Notes: generated from the letters alone by a model not told the origin. Counted from the first letter of the stretch, positions 1 through 8,462 are shown. The stretch is DNA of 64,000 nt from Pseudomonas putida (GCF_028682635.1 NZ_JANHLK010000014.1:62001-126000); one strand, 5' to 3'. Numbers and translations are program-made.

Positions 1-845
1 GCGTCCATTTTCTGCACCTGCAACAGCTGGGCTTCGGTGCGCGCGCGTTCGGCGACTTCGTTGGCCAGTTGGGTCGTGGCGTCGTCCAGTCGTGCCAGGT
101 GCGAGCGTTCGCGGTGCCGGTGTTCGGTGACATCTTCGACGAACACCAGGCTCAATTCTGGCGTGCGGTAGGGTGAAATCTGCCACTCGGTTTCGCGAAT
201 CTCCCCCTGCACGCTCATGCTCAAGGTGCCTTTCCAGCGTTCGCCATAGGCCAGGCGCAGGCGCAGTTCCTCGATGACCGCGCACTGGTCGTCGGCGAAA
301 CACTGGCGCAGGGTTTCGGGGTCGAGGTTGTCCTGGATCAGTTGGGCGAACGCATGGTTGCACTCGTGGACCTTGAGTTGGGCATCCAGCACGGCGATGG
401 GGGCCGAAACATTGACGAAAATCTCGCGAAAGCGCGCCTCGCTTTCCCGCAGGGCATTCTCGGTTTCGCGCACCCGCAGCAAGGTGCGCAGGGTCGCCAG
501 CAACACATCCGGGTCCACCGGGTGGATCAGGTAGGCGTCGGCGCCGGCGTCGAGGCCAGTGATGATGTCGCCGGTCTGGATCGACGCTGCGGACACATGA
601 ATCACCGGGAGCAGGGCGGTAACAGGCTCCGAGCGCAGTTTACGAACGATGTCGAAGCCACTCATGTCTGGCAGGTTGACGTCGAGGATCAAGGCGTCGA
701 TCGCCACGCTGGCGATCAACTCCAGGCCTTCGCTGCCCGTGCCGGACTCCAGCACCTCATAGCCGTGGCGTTCCAGGCGCCGGCGCAGGGCATAGCGCGT
801 GGCGACGTTGTCGTCGACGATCAGCAAGCGCAGGTCACGTTTCAT
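1..845 (-). CDS. Response regulator-PAS protein, probably a hybrid histidine kinase (3' end outside window)
   Basis: The reading frame starts at the ATG ending at 845 and stays open to the window edge, so the C-terminus is missing. Residues 1-120 form a receiver domain: the acidic pair is in LLIVDDN, the phospho-acceptor is Asp55 in LILDVNLPDMSG, and a Lys-less signature ends in DAYLIHP. A PAS domain follows (about 135-260). The visible sequence ends in a coiled coil with VQKMDA, which normally opens an HDFNN-type HisKA domain, so a histidine kinase domain is inferred beyond the edge. It overlaps the upstream histidine kinase gene by 11 bases and is the last visible gene of the rsb-like operon. 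It probably receives phosphate from that kinase. Confidence 0.85.
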   Translation of the reverse strand, partial: MKRDLRLLIVDDNVATRYALRRRLERHGYEVLESGTGSEGLELIASVAIDALILDVNLPDMSGFDIVRKLRSEPVTALLPVIHVSAASIQTGDIITGLDAGADAYLIHPVDPDVLLATLRTLLRVRETENALRESEARFREIFVNVSAPIAVLDAQLKVHECNHAFAQLIQDNLDPETLRQCFADDQCAVIEELRLRLAYGERWKGTLSMSVQGEIRETEWQISPYRTPELSLVFVEDVTEHRHRERSHLARLDDATTQLANEVAERARTEAQLLQVQKMD

Positions 846-1710
846 CGGCAGGCTCCATGGCGATGGCCAGCGGGATGATCACGAAAAAGGTCGAGCCCAC
901 GCCCGGTGTGCTCTGGACCCCGACTTCGCCCCCCAGCAGCAGCGCGAAGCGTTTGCACAGCGACAGCCCGAGCCCGGTTCCACGCAGGCGTTTTTGCAGC
1001 GGAGAGTCGACCTGGGAGAAGTCTTCAAACAATGCGCCATGTAGCTCTGGAGCGATACCAATTCCGCTGTCGCTGACGGCGAAACGCACGTAGTCATCGT
1101 TTTCCAGTCGCGCCGAGACCCGCACTTCGCCCCGGGTGGTGAACTTCAACGAGTTGGCAATGAAGTTGCGCAGGATCTGCGCGAGCTTCTTGTCGTCGGT
1201 GTACAGCCGGGGCAGGCCCACCGGCTCCTCGAAGATAAGGTCCACGGCGCTGGTATCGACAATTGGCCTGAACATGCCGCGCAGGGCGGCGAACAGGTCG
1301 AACATGTCGAACCAGGCCGGGGAAATGGTGATGCGCCCGGCTTCGATCTTCGCCAGGTCCAGCAGGTCGTCGACCATGTCGCTCAGCTCCCGCGCGGCAT
1401 TGCTGACGAAGGCCACCTGCTTGTGCTGCTCGTCACTGAGGGGCCCGTCGAGTTCATCGCTCAGCAGGCTGGCGATGCTCAGGATCGAACCCAGGGGCGT
1501 GCGAAACTCATGGCTCATGTAGGACAGGAAGCGGCTTTTCAGGTCCGAAGCCTGGCGCAGCTGTTCGGCCTGGTTGTCGAGTTCGGCATACAGCGCCAGT
1601 ACGCCCTGGTTGGTTTCATCCAGCTCGGCGCGCAGGGCGTTGGCTTCACCCTGCAAGCGCGCGATCATGGCGGCTTGTTCGTCGATTTGACTCATGGGCA
1701 TTTCAGCCAT
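835..1710 (-). CDS. Cytosolic sensor histidine kinase of the stressosome operon
   Basis: This is a 291-aa soluble histidine kinase without membrane segments or a classical sensor domain. An N-terminal coiled coil (about 10-55) leads into a HisKA domain with the phospho-accepting His in SYMSHEFRTPLGS. An HATPase_c domain follows, with G1 DSGIGI, F-box FEDFSQ and G2 GTGLGLSL. The frame is open further upstream, but the ATG ending at 1710 is chosen because GGAGG lies 6-7 bases before it; it overlaps the preceding gene by 8 bases. With no sensory domain of its own, it probably takes its input through protein contact with the Rsb-like partners encoded upstream. That role is inferred from position only. 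Confidence 0.88.
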   Translation of the reverse strand: MAEMPMSQIDEQAAMIARLQGEANALRAELDETNQGVLALYAELDNQAEQLRQASDLKSRFLSYMSHEFRTPLGSILSIASLLSDELDGPLSDEQHKQVAFVSNAARELSDMVDDLLDLAKIEAGRITISPAWFDMFDLFAALRGMFRPIVDTSAVDLIFEEPVGLPRLYTDDKKLAQILRNFIANSLKFTTRGEVRVSARLENDDYVRFAVSDSGIGIAPELHGALFEDFSQVDSPLQKRLRGTGLGLSLCKRFALLLGGEVGVQSTPGVGSTFFVIIPLAIAMEPADET

Positions 1711-2695
1711 GGGCTGCCTCCAGGGCAATGACCAGTACCGTGACATCGTCTCGTCCACGGCAGAAATCGCGGTGCAGGATGGCGGCAATCACGGCCGGAT
1801 GGCGGTGCACCAGGCCAGGGTAGTCCGCCAGGTTCCAGCGCGACTGCAGGCCGTCGCTGTACATGATCAGCAATTGTCCGCTCACTTGAGCATAGTCAAA
1901 GGGTTGCGCCTTTCGATATTGCCCGCCGACGATGCCGGGGTGAGAGGCCAGGCCGCGGGACTTGTCCGGTGCGACCAGGCAGGCGCCGATGTTGCCGATG
2001 CCGACGAACTGCAACGCATCGCGGCCAGCGTCGAACTGGGCAATGGCCAGCGCACCGCCACGGGTGCCGGTCATGGCCTGATGAATGTCTTCCAGCGCCA
2101 GCAACGGTGAGGCGAAGGGCTGCAGCGCGTAGGCTTTTTCGCCAGCGCGAGCGGCGAGTTCGGCTTCTTCGCCATGGCCCAGGCCATCGATCACCAGGGC
2201 GCTGATGCGTGGTCCGTCGAACGCCAGGTGCCAGGTATCGCCGCAGGCGGGATCGTCGCGCAACGAATGCTGGCTGACACCGATGCGCAGGTCCGCGGCC
2301 TTGTCCGTGCGTGGGTACAAGCGCGTGAGCAGCACGGCACCCCGTGAATCGGCATACACATCGAACACCTCGGTCTGGCGCGACACTGCGCCCAGGCCGA
2401 TGCCCTGGGTGCCGCCGGTGGAAAACCCGTCGGCCAGGCAGGCCTGCAGGTCAAAGCCCTGGGCGCGGTCGATGGCGAGCATCTCGATGCCGGCACCGCT
2501 AACCCGGGGCAAGACCCTCAGGTGCAATTCGCCGCGGGTGGCGTGCTTGAGAATATTGCTGGCAAGTTCGGTGGCGACCAGCGCTACCCGTCCCGCGTCC
2601 GTGGTGTCGAAGCCATGAAGCTCTGCGAGTTTTTGCGCGGTGCGCCGTGCATGTCCGATCTGGCTGTTGTCCTCGATGACCAGCACTTGGGTCAT
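1703..2695 (-). CDS. Anti-sigma-type ATPase fused to SpoIIE/RsbX-like phosphatase
   Basis: This is a two-domain protein of about 330 aa. Residues 1-130 are a GHKL serine-kinase-type ATPase (N box ELASNILKH, G2 box GTQGIGLG), as in RsbT/RsbW. The C-terminal half is a PP2C/SpoIIE-like phosphatase with the metal-binding motif SALVIDGLGHG, then MYSDGL and GRDDVTVLV. In Bacillus RsbX is a separate phosphatase that resets the stressosome by dephosphorylating RsbR and RsbS; the same reset role is inferred here. The start at 2695 follows GGTGG; an alternative ATG at 2719 would overlap the upstream gene. Its stop overlaps the histidine kinase start, which indicates translational coupling. Confidence 0.85.
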   Translation of the reverse strand: MTQVLVIEDNSQIGHARRTAQKLAELHGFDTTDAGRVALVATELASNILKHATRGELHLRVLPRVSGAGIEMLAIDRAQGFDLQACLADGFSTGGTQGIGLGAVSRQTEVFDVYADSRGAVLLTRLYPRTDKAADLRIGVSQHSLRDDPACGDTWHLAFDGPRISALVIDGLGHGEEAELAARAGEKAYALQPFASPLLALEDIHQAMTGTRGGALAIAQFDAGRDALQFVGIGNIGACLVAPDKSRGLASHPGIVGGQYRKAQPFDYAQVSGQLLIMYSDGLQSRWNLADYPGLVHRHPAVIAAILHRDFCRGRDDVTVLVIALEAAHG

Positions 2696-2709
2696 CGTTC
2701 CACCGAAGT

Positions 2710-3114
2710 TCATGTCCATCGGGTAATCGTCACGCGAGTACCCTTTCCTGGCGCAGTGTCGAGTTCGAATTCATTGACCAGGCGCTTGGCGCCGGTCAGG
2801 CCCAGGCCCAGCCCGGAACCGGAGGTCCAGCCATCGGTCATGGCCAGCTTGATGTCGGGGATGCCCGGGCCTTCGTCACGGAACACCAGGCGCAGGCCAA
2901 TGCGCGGGTCTTCATCGAGGATTTGCCAGTCCATGTCGCCGCCACCGCCGTACACCATGGTATTGCGCGCCAACTCGCTGACCGCGGTGACCATTTTGGT
3001 CAGGTCGATCAGGCGCATGCCGCATTCCTGGGCGAGTTTGCGCGCCAGTTGTCTGGCCAGGACCACGTCCTGCTCGATGTGAATCGGATGAGTGCCGCTG
3101 CTGCGCACAGTCAT
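2710..3114 (-). CDS. rsbT: RsbT-like serine kinase (anti-sigma regulatory factor)
   Basis: This 134-aa single-domain GHKL ATPase carries the N box SELARNTMVYGGGG, G1 DEGPGIPD and G2 SGLGLGL motifs of RsbT. In Bacillus RsbT phosphorylates RsbS and RsbR within the stressosome and, once released, activates a downstream partner. The ATG overlaps the stop of rsbS by 4 bases, a typical coupled R-S-T arrangement. No RsbU or SigB homologue is visible, so the output here is probably the two-component proteins downstream. Length and motifs match the family well. Confidence 0.92.
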   Translation of the reverse strand: MTVRSSGTHPIHIEQDVVLARQLARKLAQECGMRLIDLTKMVTAVSELARNTMVYGGGGDMDWQILDEDPRIGLRLVFRDEGPGIPDIKLAMTDGWTSGSGLGLGLTGAKRLVNEFELDTAPGKGTRVTITRWT

Positions 3115-3473
3115 TGTTCGCGTACTCGTGCCTGAAGCAGTTTCATCCCGCGCTCGACGTTCAGCGCGGTACTCACGCCGGGCAGGGTGAGGCCCAGCTC
3201 CACCAGGGTGATGGCCACCGCGGGCTGCATGCCGACCAGCACGGTCTGGGCGTCCATGATGCTCGACAGCCCGGAAATGGTCCCGATCATCCGGCCGATG
3301 AACGAATCCACCATGTCCAGGGCGGAGATATCGATCAGCACGCCGCGGGCGGAGGTCCGGCTGATGCGCTCGGACAGGTCGTCTTGCAGGGTCAGGGCCA
3401 ACTGGTCATGCATGTCCACCTGGATGGTCACCAGCAGGAAGTCGCCCATTTGCAGAATCGGAATGCGCTCCAT
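3111..3473 (-). CDS. rsbS: RsbS-like STAS-domain stressosome scaffold
   Basis: This is a 120-aa single STAS domain. The conserved phospho-acceptor is seen as Ser57 in ALDMVDSFIGRM, corresponding to the serine of Bacillus RsbS that RsbT phosphorylates. STAS proteins of this type assemble with RsbR into the stressosome core and hold RsbT until stress. The gene lies directly after rsbR (1-base gap) and overlaps rsbT. The start ATG at 3473 is the only one giving a full-length STAS domain. Confidence 0.92.
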   Translation of the reverse strand: MERIPILQMGDFLLVTIQVDMHDQLALTLQDDLSERISRTSARGVLIDISALDMVDSFIGRMIGTISGLSSIMDAQTVLVGMQPAVAITLVELGLTLPGVSTALNVERGMKLLQARVREQ

Positions 3474-3474
3474 C

Positions 3475-4326
3475 TCAATGCGCCTTGCTGACGGTCAGTC
3501 CCAGCCGGGTCAGGGCCAGTTTCAGGGCATCGGCCAGGTTGGCCTTGGTCACCACGCCTTGCAGGTCCAGGCCCAGGTGCACGATGGTCTGGGCGATCTG
3601 CGGGCGAACGCCGCTGATGATGCAGTCGGCCCCCATCAGGCGAATGGCGGTGACGGTCTTGAGCAGGTGCTGGGCCACCAGGGTATCGACGGTCGGAACA
3701 CCGGTGATGTCGATGATGGCGATCTCCGAGCCGGTGTCGACGATCCGCTGCAGCAGCGATTCCATCACCACCTGGGTGCGTTGCGAGTCCAGCGTGCCGA
3801 TCATAGGCAGGGCGAGGACGCCGTCCCACAGCTTGACCACCGGGGTCGACAGCTCCAGCAGTTCTTCCTGCTGGCGCTTGATCACCGCCTCGCGGGATTT
3901 CTGGAAGGTGCGGATGGTGTGCATGCCCAGGGCGTCGAGCAATTCGGAGATTTCCCACAGTTGCTCGGCCAACAGCGCCGGGCTGTCCTGGTAATGGTTC
4001 TGCAGGAGGGCAAACAGCGGACCCTTGAGCGAGAAGATGAAGCTGGCGGTCTGGTGAGAATCCTGGCCGAGTTGGGCACGGCTCTGGGAGAGCTTGTCGA
4101 GGAACTGGCGAATTTCATCCCAGCCGGGCGTGGCAATGTTCTGGCCGTTGCCATTTTGCAGGCCCGAGATCACCAACTGCAGGAATTCCGAGGCCTGCTG
4201 TTGCAGGTCCTGCTCTTTGAGATTGCGCGTGGCGCCGCTGGACTCCAGGCCATTTTTCCATTCGGTCAGCAGTTGTGCCTGGTTGTTCTTCATCGCATCG
4301 AGCGTGCTGGTTTGCAGTGCCGCCAT
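3475..4326 (-). CDS. rsbR: RsbR-like stressosome sensor (N-terminal helical domain + STAS)
   Basis: This is a 283-aa protein. The N-terminal helical region (about 1-150) resembles the RsbRD-type sensory domain. The C-terminal STAS domain (about 165-275) has GVPTVDTLVAQ at the site where RsbR paralogues carry their phospho-threonine. RsbR proteins project the sensor domain from the stressosome surface; the ligand or stress sensed here is unknown. The start at 4326 is chosen because AAGGAGA precedes it by about 7 bases; the longer open frame to 4530 has no supporting signal. It is the first gene of the leftward operon and is divergent from the small acidic protein gene at 4540. Confidence 0.9.
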   Translation of the reverse strand: MAALQTSTLDAMKNNQAQLLTEWKNGLESSGATRNLKEQDLQQQASEFLQLVISGLQNGNGQNIATPGWDEIRQFLDKLSQSRAQLGQDSHQTASFIFSLKGPLFALLQNHYQDSPALLAEQLWEISELLDALGMHTIRTFQKSREAVIKRQQEELLELSTPVVKLWDGVLALPMIGTLDSQRTQVVMESLLQRIVDTGSEIAIIDITGVPTVDTLVAQHLLKTVTAIRLMGADCIISGVRPQIAQTIVHLGLDLQGVVTKANLADALKLALTRLGLTVSKAH

Positions 4327-4539
4327 GGGACTTGTCTCCTTGAATGTGTGCGGCCGATTCCCCAAAAAATGACCGGCGCAAAGCAATGACATTTGGCGGA
4401 TGAAATAGTTGTTGCGTTCGACAGGTATTTTCATCCGATACACAAGGACTGTAGGACAAAGACGAAGGGAACGTTGGTCGCGTGGTGGAGTTCGAACGGT
4501 TATGACCCGACGGTTTCGAACGCGACGCACGAGGTACTT

Positions 4540-4728
4540 ATGAAAGATGAAAATGAACTAGACGAAAACGCCAAGACCCCCGAGCCGGAAAGTGCCGACA
4601 AAGCGGTCGATCAGAAAAATGTGCACAGCGATAACGACAACGAGTTCAGCCCGGGCTTCAAACCTGATCCTGATCGCCCCAAGCCTGGCGATGACACGGA
4701 TGCCGATATCGATACCGACGGCGGTTAG
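4540..4728 (+). CDS. Small acidic hypothetical protein (62 aa)
   Basis: This is a short, very hydrophilic protein rich in Asp, Glu, Pro and Asn, with no signal peptide or membrane segment and an Asp-rich C-terminus (DDTDADIDTDGG). The start at 4540 follows GAGGT. I do not recognise a characterised family. It is divergent from rsbR and sits among other small soluble proteins (DUF4142, YdcH-like, acidic 80-aa protein), so a general-stress role is possible but not shown. A strong shared terminator follows it. Confidence 0.7.
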   Translation: MKDENELDENAKTPEPESADKAVDQKNVHSDNDNEFSPGFKPDPDRPKPGDDTDADIDTDGG

Positions 4729-4740
4729 GCTCGGCCCCAA

Positions 4741-4776
4741 ACAAAAAGACCGCATGGATTCATGCGGTCTTTTTGT
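4741..4776. terminator. Bidirectional intrinsic terminator
   Basis: A perfect 16-bp inverted repeat has a 4-base loop, an A-rich left arm and a T-rich right arm. It therefore works in both directions, between the acidic protein gene and the convergent DUF4142 gene. Confidence 0.93.
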
Positions 4777-4788
4777 TTGATGAGCGGA

Positions 4789-5310
4789 TTACTTGTCCGG
4801 ATGCGCGGCTTGAAGTTTCTTCGCCATTTCCAGATGTTTTTCCAGCCCCGGCAACATTTTTTGCGCAAAGCCCTTGAGCTCCGTGGCGCCTTTGGTCTTG
4901 TCGTCGGTCACGGTATTGGCTTGTTTCTTGAACAGTTCGATGGTGTTTTCGTGTGCCTTGACCTGGTTGTTGGCGTAGGCCGAATCGAAGGACTCGTCAC
5001 GCATGTCGAGGAGCTTTTCCTTGGCCTGTTTCACCAGTGTCGTGGTGTCCGGCACTTCAATGTCATTCTTTTTCGCGATGGTCGCCAGTTCATCGTTGGC
5101 CTTGGAATGATCGGTGATCATCATGTTGGCGAACGCCTTGATATCGGCTGACTGGCTTTTTTCCAGGGCCAGGCGGCTGGTCTCGATCTCGGCGATGCCG
5201 CCTTCGGCTGCCTTGTCGACAAAATCGTTATCGGTTGCCGCGAATGCCGCGCCCATGGTGGTGCTCAGGGCGATGGCCAGAGTGAGGTGGCGCAGGTTAA
5301 ATCCGTCCAT
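4789..5310 (-). CDS. DUF4142 (ferritin-like helical) periplasmic protein
   Basis: This is a 173-aa protein with a clear Sec signal peptide ending near AAFA/ATDN (about residue 25). A mostly helical mature domain of the DUF4142 type follows; typical landmarks are FVDKAAEGGIAE, MITDHSKANDEL and NQVKAHENTIELF. DUF4142 proteins are exported helical bundles of unknown function, often induced under stress. GGAGAA precedes the ATG. It ends at the bidirectional terminator. Confidence 0.88.
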   Translation of the reverse strand: MDGFNLRHLTLAIALSTTMGAAFAATDNDFVDKAAEGGIAEIETSRLALEKSQSADIKAFANMMITDHSKANDELATIAKKNDIEVPDTTTLVKQAKEKLLDMRDESFDSAYANNQVKAHENTIELFKKQANTVTDDKTKGATELKGFAQKMLPGLEKHLEMAKKLQAAHPDK

Positions 5311-5528
5311 TGGTTCTTCTCCACACGGTAGTTCATGGGCGATCGAGTTGATCGTTATGCTGTGGAGGTCGCGGGTAGGGCAAAGGTTTTATCGCATTTG
5401 CGACAGGACGACGAACGGACACCGCTGGTCTGACAGGTGGTCGACAGAACGGGCCAACCAAGGCCATTCTGATAGTTGGCGAACGCAATCAATCGCGTTT
5501 GCTACCGATTAACAAACGGAGGTGTTCC

Positions 5529-5759
5529 ATGCCGGTGCCCCATGACCTTTATCAGGATTTGAGTTGCACAAAGGAAGATATCCAGCAGAAACGCACCAAG
5601 GATCCGTTACTGGATTCACTGATCAACAAATACTCCCAGGCGGACGCCGAAGTGGTGAAGGCAGAGCAAGCCAAATCCAGTGATGACACGGTGACAAAGC
5701 TCAAGGCGAAGCGCCTGGAGGTCAAGGACAAGATCGTCAAGCAACTCCAGTTGCCGTGA
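5529..5759 (+). CDS. YdcH-like DUF465 family protein (76 aa)
   Basis: This small soluble protein is predicted to be a helical hairpin rich in Lys, Asp and Glu. DPLLDSLINKYSQADAEVVK and the second helix TKLKAKRLEVKDKIVKQL match the DUF465/YdcH pattern of two antiparallel helices. The start at 5529 follows CGGAGGTG; the open frame begins earlier at 5499 but has no ribosome site there. Function is unknown in the family. A 9-bp hairpin (about 5758-5779) just after the stop, without a strong T tract, may terminate it. Confidence 0.85.
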   Translation: MPVPHDLYQDLSCTKEDIQQKRTKDPLLDSLINKYSQADAEVVKAEQAKSSDDTVTKLKAKRLEVKDKIVKQLQLP

Positions 5760-5856
5760 GCCACCGACAATCGGTGGCTGAATAATTGGAACGGCGATAT
5801 TGACCGGCACCTCGAATGTCTAGAGCCCGATGACGCGGCTTCATGCGAGGTGCCTC

Positions 5857-6099
5857 ATGTCCGACCCAAAATTTCCCAGCGAAGAACAAGGGGGCTACGA
5901 CCCCATTCCGACCCATCCCGAACCCTTGAGCCCCGGCCGTACTGCGGTCAATCCGGAGGACGAGCCGGGCATTGATGAATTGCCGAACAATGAAGGTGCC
6001 ATTCCCATGGATCAGGACGACGGCACTGACATCGATCGGGAGCGGGTGCGGGAAGAAACCGATAATGCGGTGCGCGATGGCGAGGCCGATCCGCGATAA
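5857..6099 (+). CDS. Small acidic hypothetical protein (80 aa)
   Basis: This is a hydrophilic, Pro/Asp/Glu-rich protein without signal or membrane segments (ending DRERVREETDNAVRDGEADP). The start at 5857 is preceded by GAGGTG; an in-frame ATG at 5830 lacks such a site. I do not recognise a characterised family. It resembles the 62-aa protein at 4540 in composition, and both flank the same small cluster. It may be intrinsically disordered; its function is unknown. Confidence 0.72.
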   Translation: MSDPKFPSEEQGGYDPIPTHPEPLSPGRTAVNPEDEPGIDELPNNEGAIPMDQDDGTDIDRERVREETDNAVRDGEADPR

Positions 6100-6120
6100 C
6101 CCAGAAACCACAGATCCCCT

Positions 6121-6210
6121 TGTGGGAGCGGGCTTGCTCGCGAAAGCGGTGTCCCATTCAGCATAGAAGTTGAATGTAATGGCCTCTTCGCGAGCAAGCC
6201 CGCTCCCACA
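6121..6210. repeat. REP pair, family A (inverted)
   Basis: A 24-base palindromic element with core GTGGGAGCGGGCTTGCTCGC is followed about 42 bases later by its exact reverse complement, forming a large hairpin (REPIN). This family recurs at 10175, 35739 and 39195. Confidence 0.93.
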
Positions 6211-6222
6211 TTTGGATCTGCG

Positions 6223-7314
6223 TTAATTCTGCAACGCCGTGCTCAGTGGCAACCGCGCCATGTTTTTCGCTTTCAACGAGCCCAGATACAACCACTCTCC
6301 ATACTCGCGCACGGTGGTGATCGGCGAGTAGCTGTCGCTGCTGCCGTCCTGCAGGTTGGCGATCACCTTGCCCTCAAGGTCCAGCCCCAGCACAAAGGCG
6401 CGTTTTTCCACCGGCCTGGGCAGGAGGGTCATCGCTCGGGCGATCATCTTGCGCACGAAAGGGTGCGCCGCCGTTTTGTCGAGCAAGGCGTTGCGCGGCG
6501 CATACAGCGCCACCCAGAAGCGGTCGCGACCATTGAAGGCCAGGTTGTCGGGAAACCCCGGCAGGTTGTCGATGAACAGGTCATGATTGCCGGCGTTCGG
6601 CCCGCTCAGCCAGTAGCGAGTGATGCGATACGCGCCGGTTTCGTTGACCAGCACATAGGCATCGTCCGGCCCCAGGGTGACGCCATTGGCAAACTCCAGC
6701 TTGTCCAGCAGCACCGAGGTCTTGCCGGTCTGGAAGTCATAGCGCAGCAAGCGCCCGTCGCCGCCATGTTCGATGATGGCCTGGCCGTCCTTGCCGTAGC
6801 CGAACCGGCTGGAGGCGTCGCTGAAGTAGGCGTAGTGCCCGGGCTTGTCGATGGCCACGTCGTCGGTGAAACCAAACGGCACCCCATTGGCGTCGGTGGT
6901 CAAGGCCACCAGGCGACCCTGGGCGTCCAGCGACAACAAGCCCTTCACGGCGTCGGCGATCACCAGCAAGCCATTGGGGTGGCGGGCCAACCCCAGGGGG
7001 CGGCCGCCGGTGTCGGCCAAGACCTTGGTGTCCTGGCCGTCCAGGCTGGTGCGAATGACCCTGCCATCATGCAAGCCGGTGATCAGCGCGTTGTTTTCCA
7101 TGAGCAGCGCTTCGGGGCCGTCGATGTCTGCGGCGCCGACGCGCTCCACGCCCTTGAGGCGCTGGTTGTCCGCGTACGGGCCGCTGCTGAGTGACGGCGC
7201 CGGTTGCGGGGTCCAGGCGACGGGCTTGACCTTGGTCGGCATCAACAGCAGGAAGGCGACGAGGACAACGATCAGCAGCAACAGCCAATGATGAAACCTG
7301 ATCGTTCGGCTCAC
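6223..7314 (-). CDS. Membrane-anchored SMP-30/strictosidine-synthase-like lactonase
   Basis: This is a 363-aa protein. An N-terminal membrane anchor (HHWLLLLIVVLVAFLLL, about 8-25) precedes a six-bladed beta-propeller of the SMP-30/gluconolactonase/strictosidine-synthase type (GPEALLMENN, LVIADAVKGLL, FANGVTLGPDDAYVLVNE, FPDNLAFNGRDRFWVAL). Family members hydrolyse lactones or other esters; the substrate is unknown. GTG at 7314 is chosen as start because it overlaps the stop of the upstream gene by 4 bases (GTGA) and leaves the anchor intact. It forms a two-gene operon with the hydroxylase-like gene, so both may act on the same lipid-like or membrane-associated compound. Confidence 0.85.
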   Translation of the reverse strand: MSRTIRFHHWLLLLIVVLVAFLLLMPTKVKPVAWTPQPAPSLSSGPYADNQRLKGVERVGAADIDGPEALLMENNALITGLHDGRVIRTSLDGQDTKVLADTGGRPLGLARHPNGLLVIADAVKGLLSLDAQGRLVALTTDANGVPFGFTDDVAIDKPGHYAYFSDASSRFGYGKDGQAIIEHGGDGRLLRYDFQTGKTSVLLDKLEFANGVTLGPDDAYVLVNETGAYRITRYWLSGPNAGNHDLFIDNLPGFPDNLAFNGRDRFWVALYAPRNALLDKTAAHPFVRKMIARAMTLLPRPVEKRAFVLGLDLEGKVIANLQDGSSDSYSPITTVREYGEWLYLGSLKAKNMARLPLSTALQN

Positions 7315-8462
7315 GCACGCACTCCTGTCGGCGCCAGGTATCTTTCTGCGGTTTCGCGAAGTGCCAGCATCGACGCCGCCGATTCCCGTTCGATCCGTCG
7401 CTTGAGCAGCAACTGGTTGGCCATGCGCATCACCAATCCACTGAACCGGTATTCCAGCGTGCGAACAAAGCGCGTGCCATCGCCCTCGGCCGCGCATTCG
7501 TAGGTCAGCAACAATGACAGACCATTATCGCCATGGGCCCGGGCAATCCAGCGGCGTCCAGGCAGATACTCATCGACCACCCAGCTCAAGTGTCCGTCAC
7601 GCCCACCGGCGCGGATGTCCTCCTCGAACCGCGCGCCGGCATGCAAGGGCCCGTTCTGGCCATCGATCCTGAGGGAAGAGGGATGCCAATCCGGCCAGTG
7701 GATCACGGTGCTGGCATAGGCCAGCACGGTAATGGGATCACCGGCGATATCGACTTTATGTTGCATGCGGGTCATGGGCGTTCTCTTCAGGTGCTGGAAG
7801 TCCGGTTCCGGTTCCGGCTCCCAATAGAGGGTGCCGAACAGGTAATCCATCAACGGAAAAACGATGTTGAAATTGCGCTGCTGCATCATTTCGCGGCGGT
7901 GATGCAGTTCATGCAGGCGCCGCATCTGGCGGATCCAGGGCAGGCGCGTGATCCGGTTGTGCGCCGGCAAATGCTCACAGGCATGGAACACTTCATAGGT
8001 CAGGTACCCCAGGACCAGACAGCCGCCAACCAGTCCGGCAACGTTCGCATCCAGGGGCTTGAGCAGCCACCACAGGGGCAGGGTGACCAGCAGTGTGTGC
8101 AGCACGATCAGCCAGGCCGGGAACAGGATCACCCGCCAGTCGCGAGCACTCTCGTAGGTCATGTGGCCGGGGGCGAAAAAGCTGTGGTGGTCGCCGGCGT
8201 GGCGGGCATAGAACATCCGCGCGAAGCTTTTCTTGTGATGGCCCAGGTGCCGATGCACCAGGTACACGACGAGATTGAAGAACAGCAAGGCCACCGGTAC
8301 CGACAGCCATTCGAGGAGCGTTACCTGGTGCACGGTGCTCCAGAAAACGCCGATCGCCACCAGGCCGAACACCAGTACGAAGGTGCCATGCAGCCAGGGG
8401 TTATAACGGGGATGAATGTCGCAACGGTAACGGGCGCGGAATGCTTCGGTGGTCTGCCTCAC
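7311..8462 (-). CDS. Fatty-acid-hydroxylase/sterol-desaturase-like membrane enzyme fused to SRPBCC domain
   Basis: This is a fusion of about 383 aa. The N-terminal half has several hydrophobic segments and the His clusters of the fatty acid hydroxylase superfamily (HRHLGH, HAGDHH, HELHH), which bind a di-iron centre. The C-terminal 150 residues look like an SRPBCC lipid-binding fold (MQHKVDIAGDPITVLAYAS onward, with RWIARAHGDNGLSLLLTYEC). I choose GTG at 8462 because AGGTGA lies just upstream; GTG at 8471 is the alternative. A plausible role is oxidation of a membrane lipid or terpenoid held by the SRPBCC domain, with the downstream lactonase-like protein acting next. Substrate unknown. Confidence 0.82.
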   Translation of the reverse strand: MRQTTEAFRARYRCDIHPRYNPWLHGTFVLVFGLVAIGVFWSTVHQVTLLEWLSVPVALLFFNLVVYLVHRHLGHHKKSFARMFYARHAGDHHSFFAPGHMTYESARDWRVILFPAWLIVLHTLLVTLPLWWLLKPLDANVAGLVGGCLVLGYLTYEVFHACEHLPAHNRITRLPWIRQMRRLHELHHRREMMQQRNFNIVFPLMDYLFGTLYWEPEPEPDFQHLKRTPMTRMQHKVDIAGDPITVLAYASTVIHWPDWHPSSLRIDGQNGPLHAGARFEEDIRAGGRDGHLSWVVDEYLPGRRWIARAHGDNGLSLLLTYECAAEGDGTRFVRTLEYRFSGLVMRMANQLLLKRRIERESAASMLALRETAERYLAPTGVRA

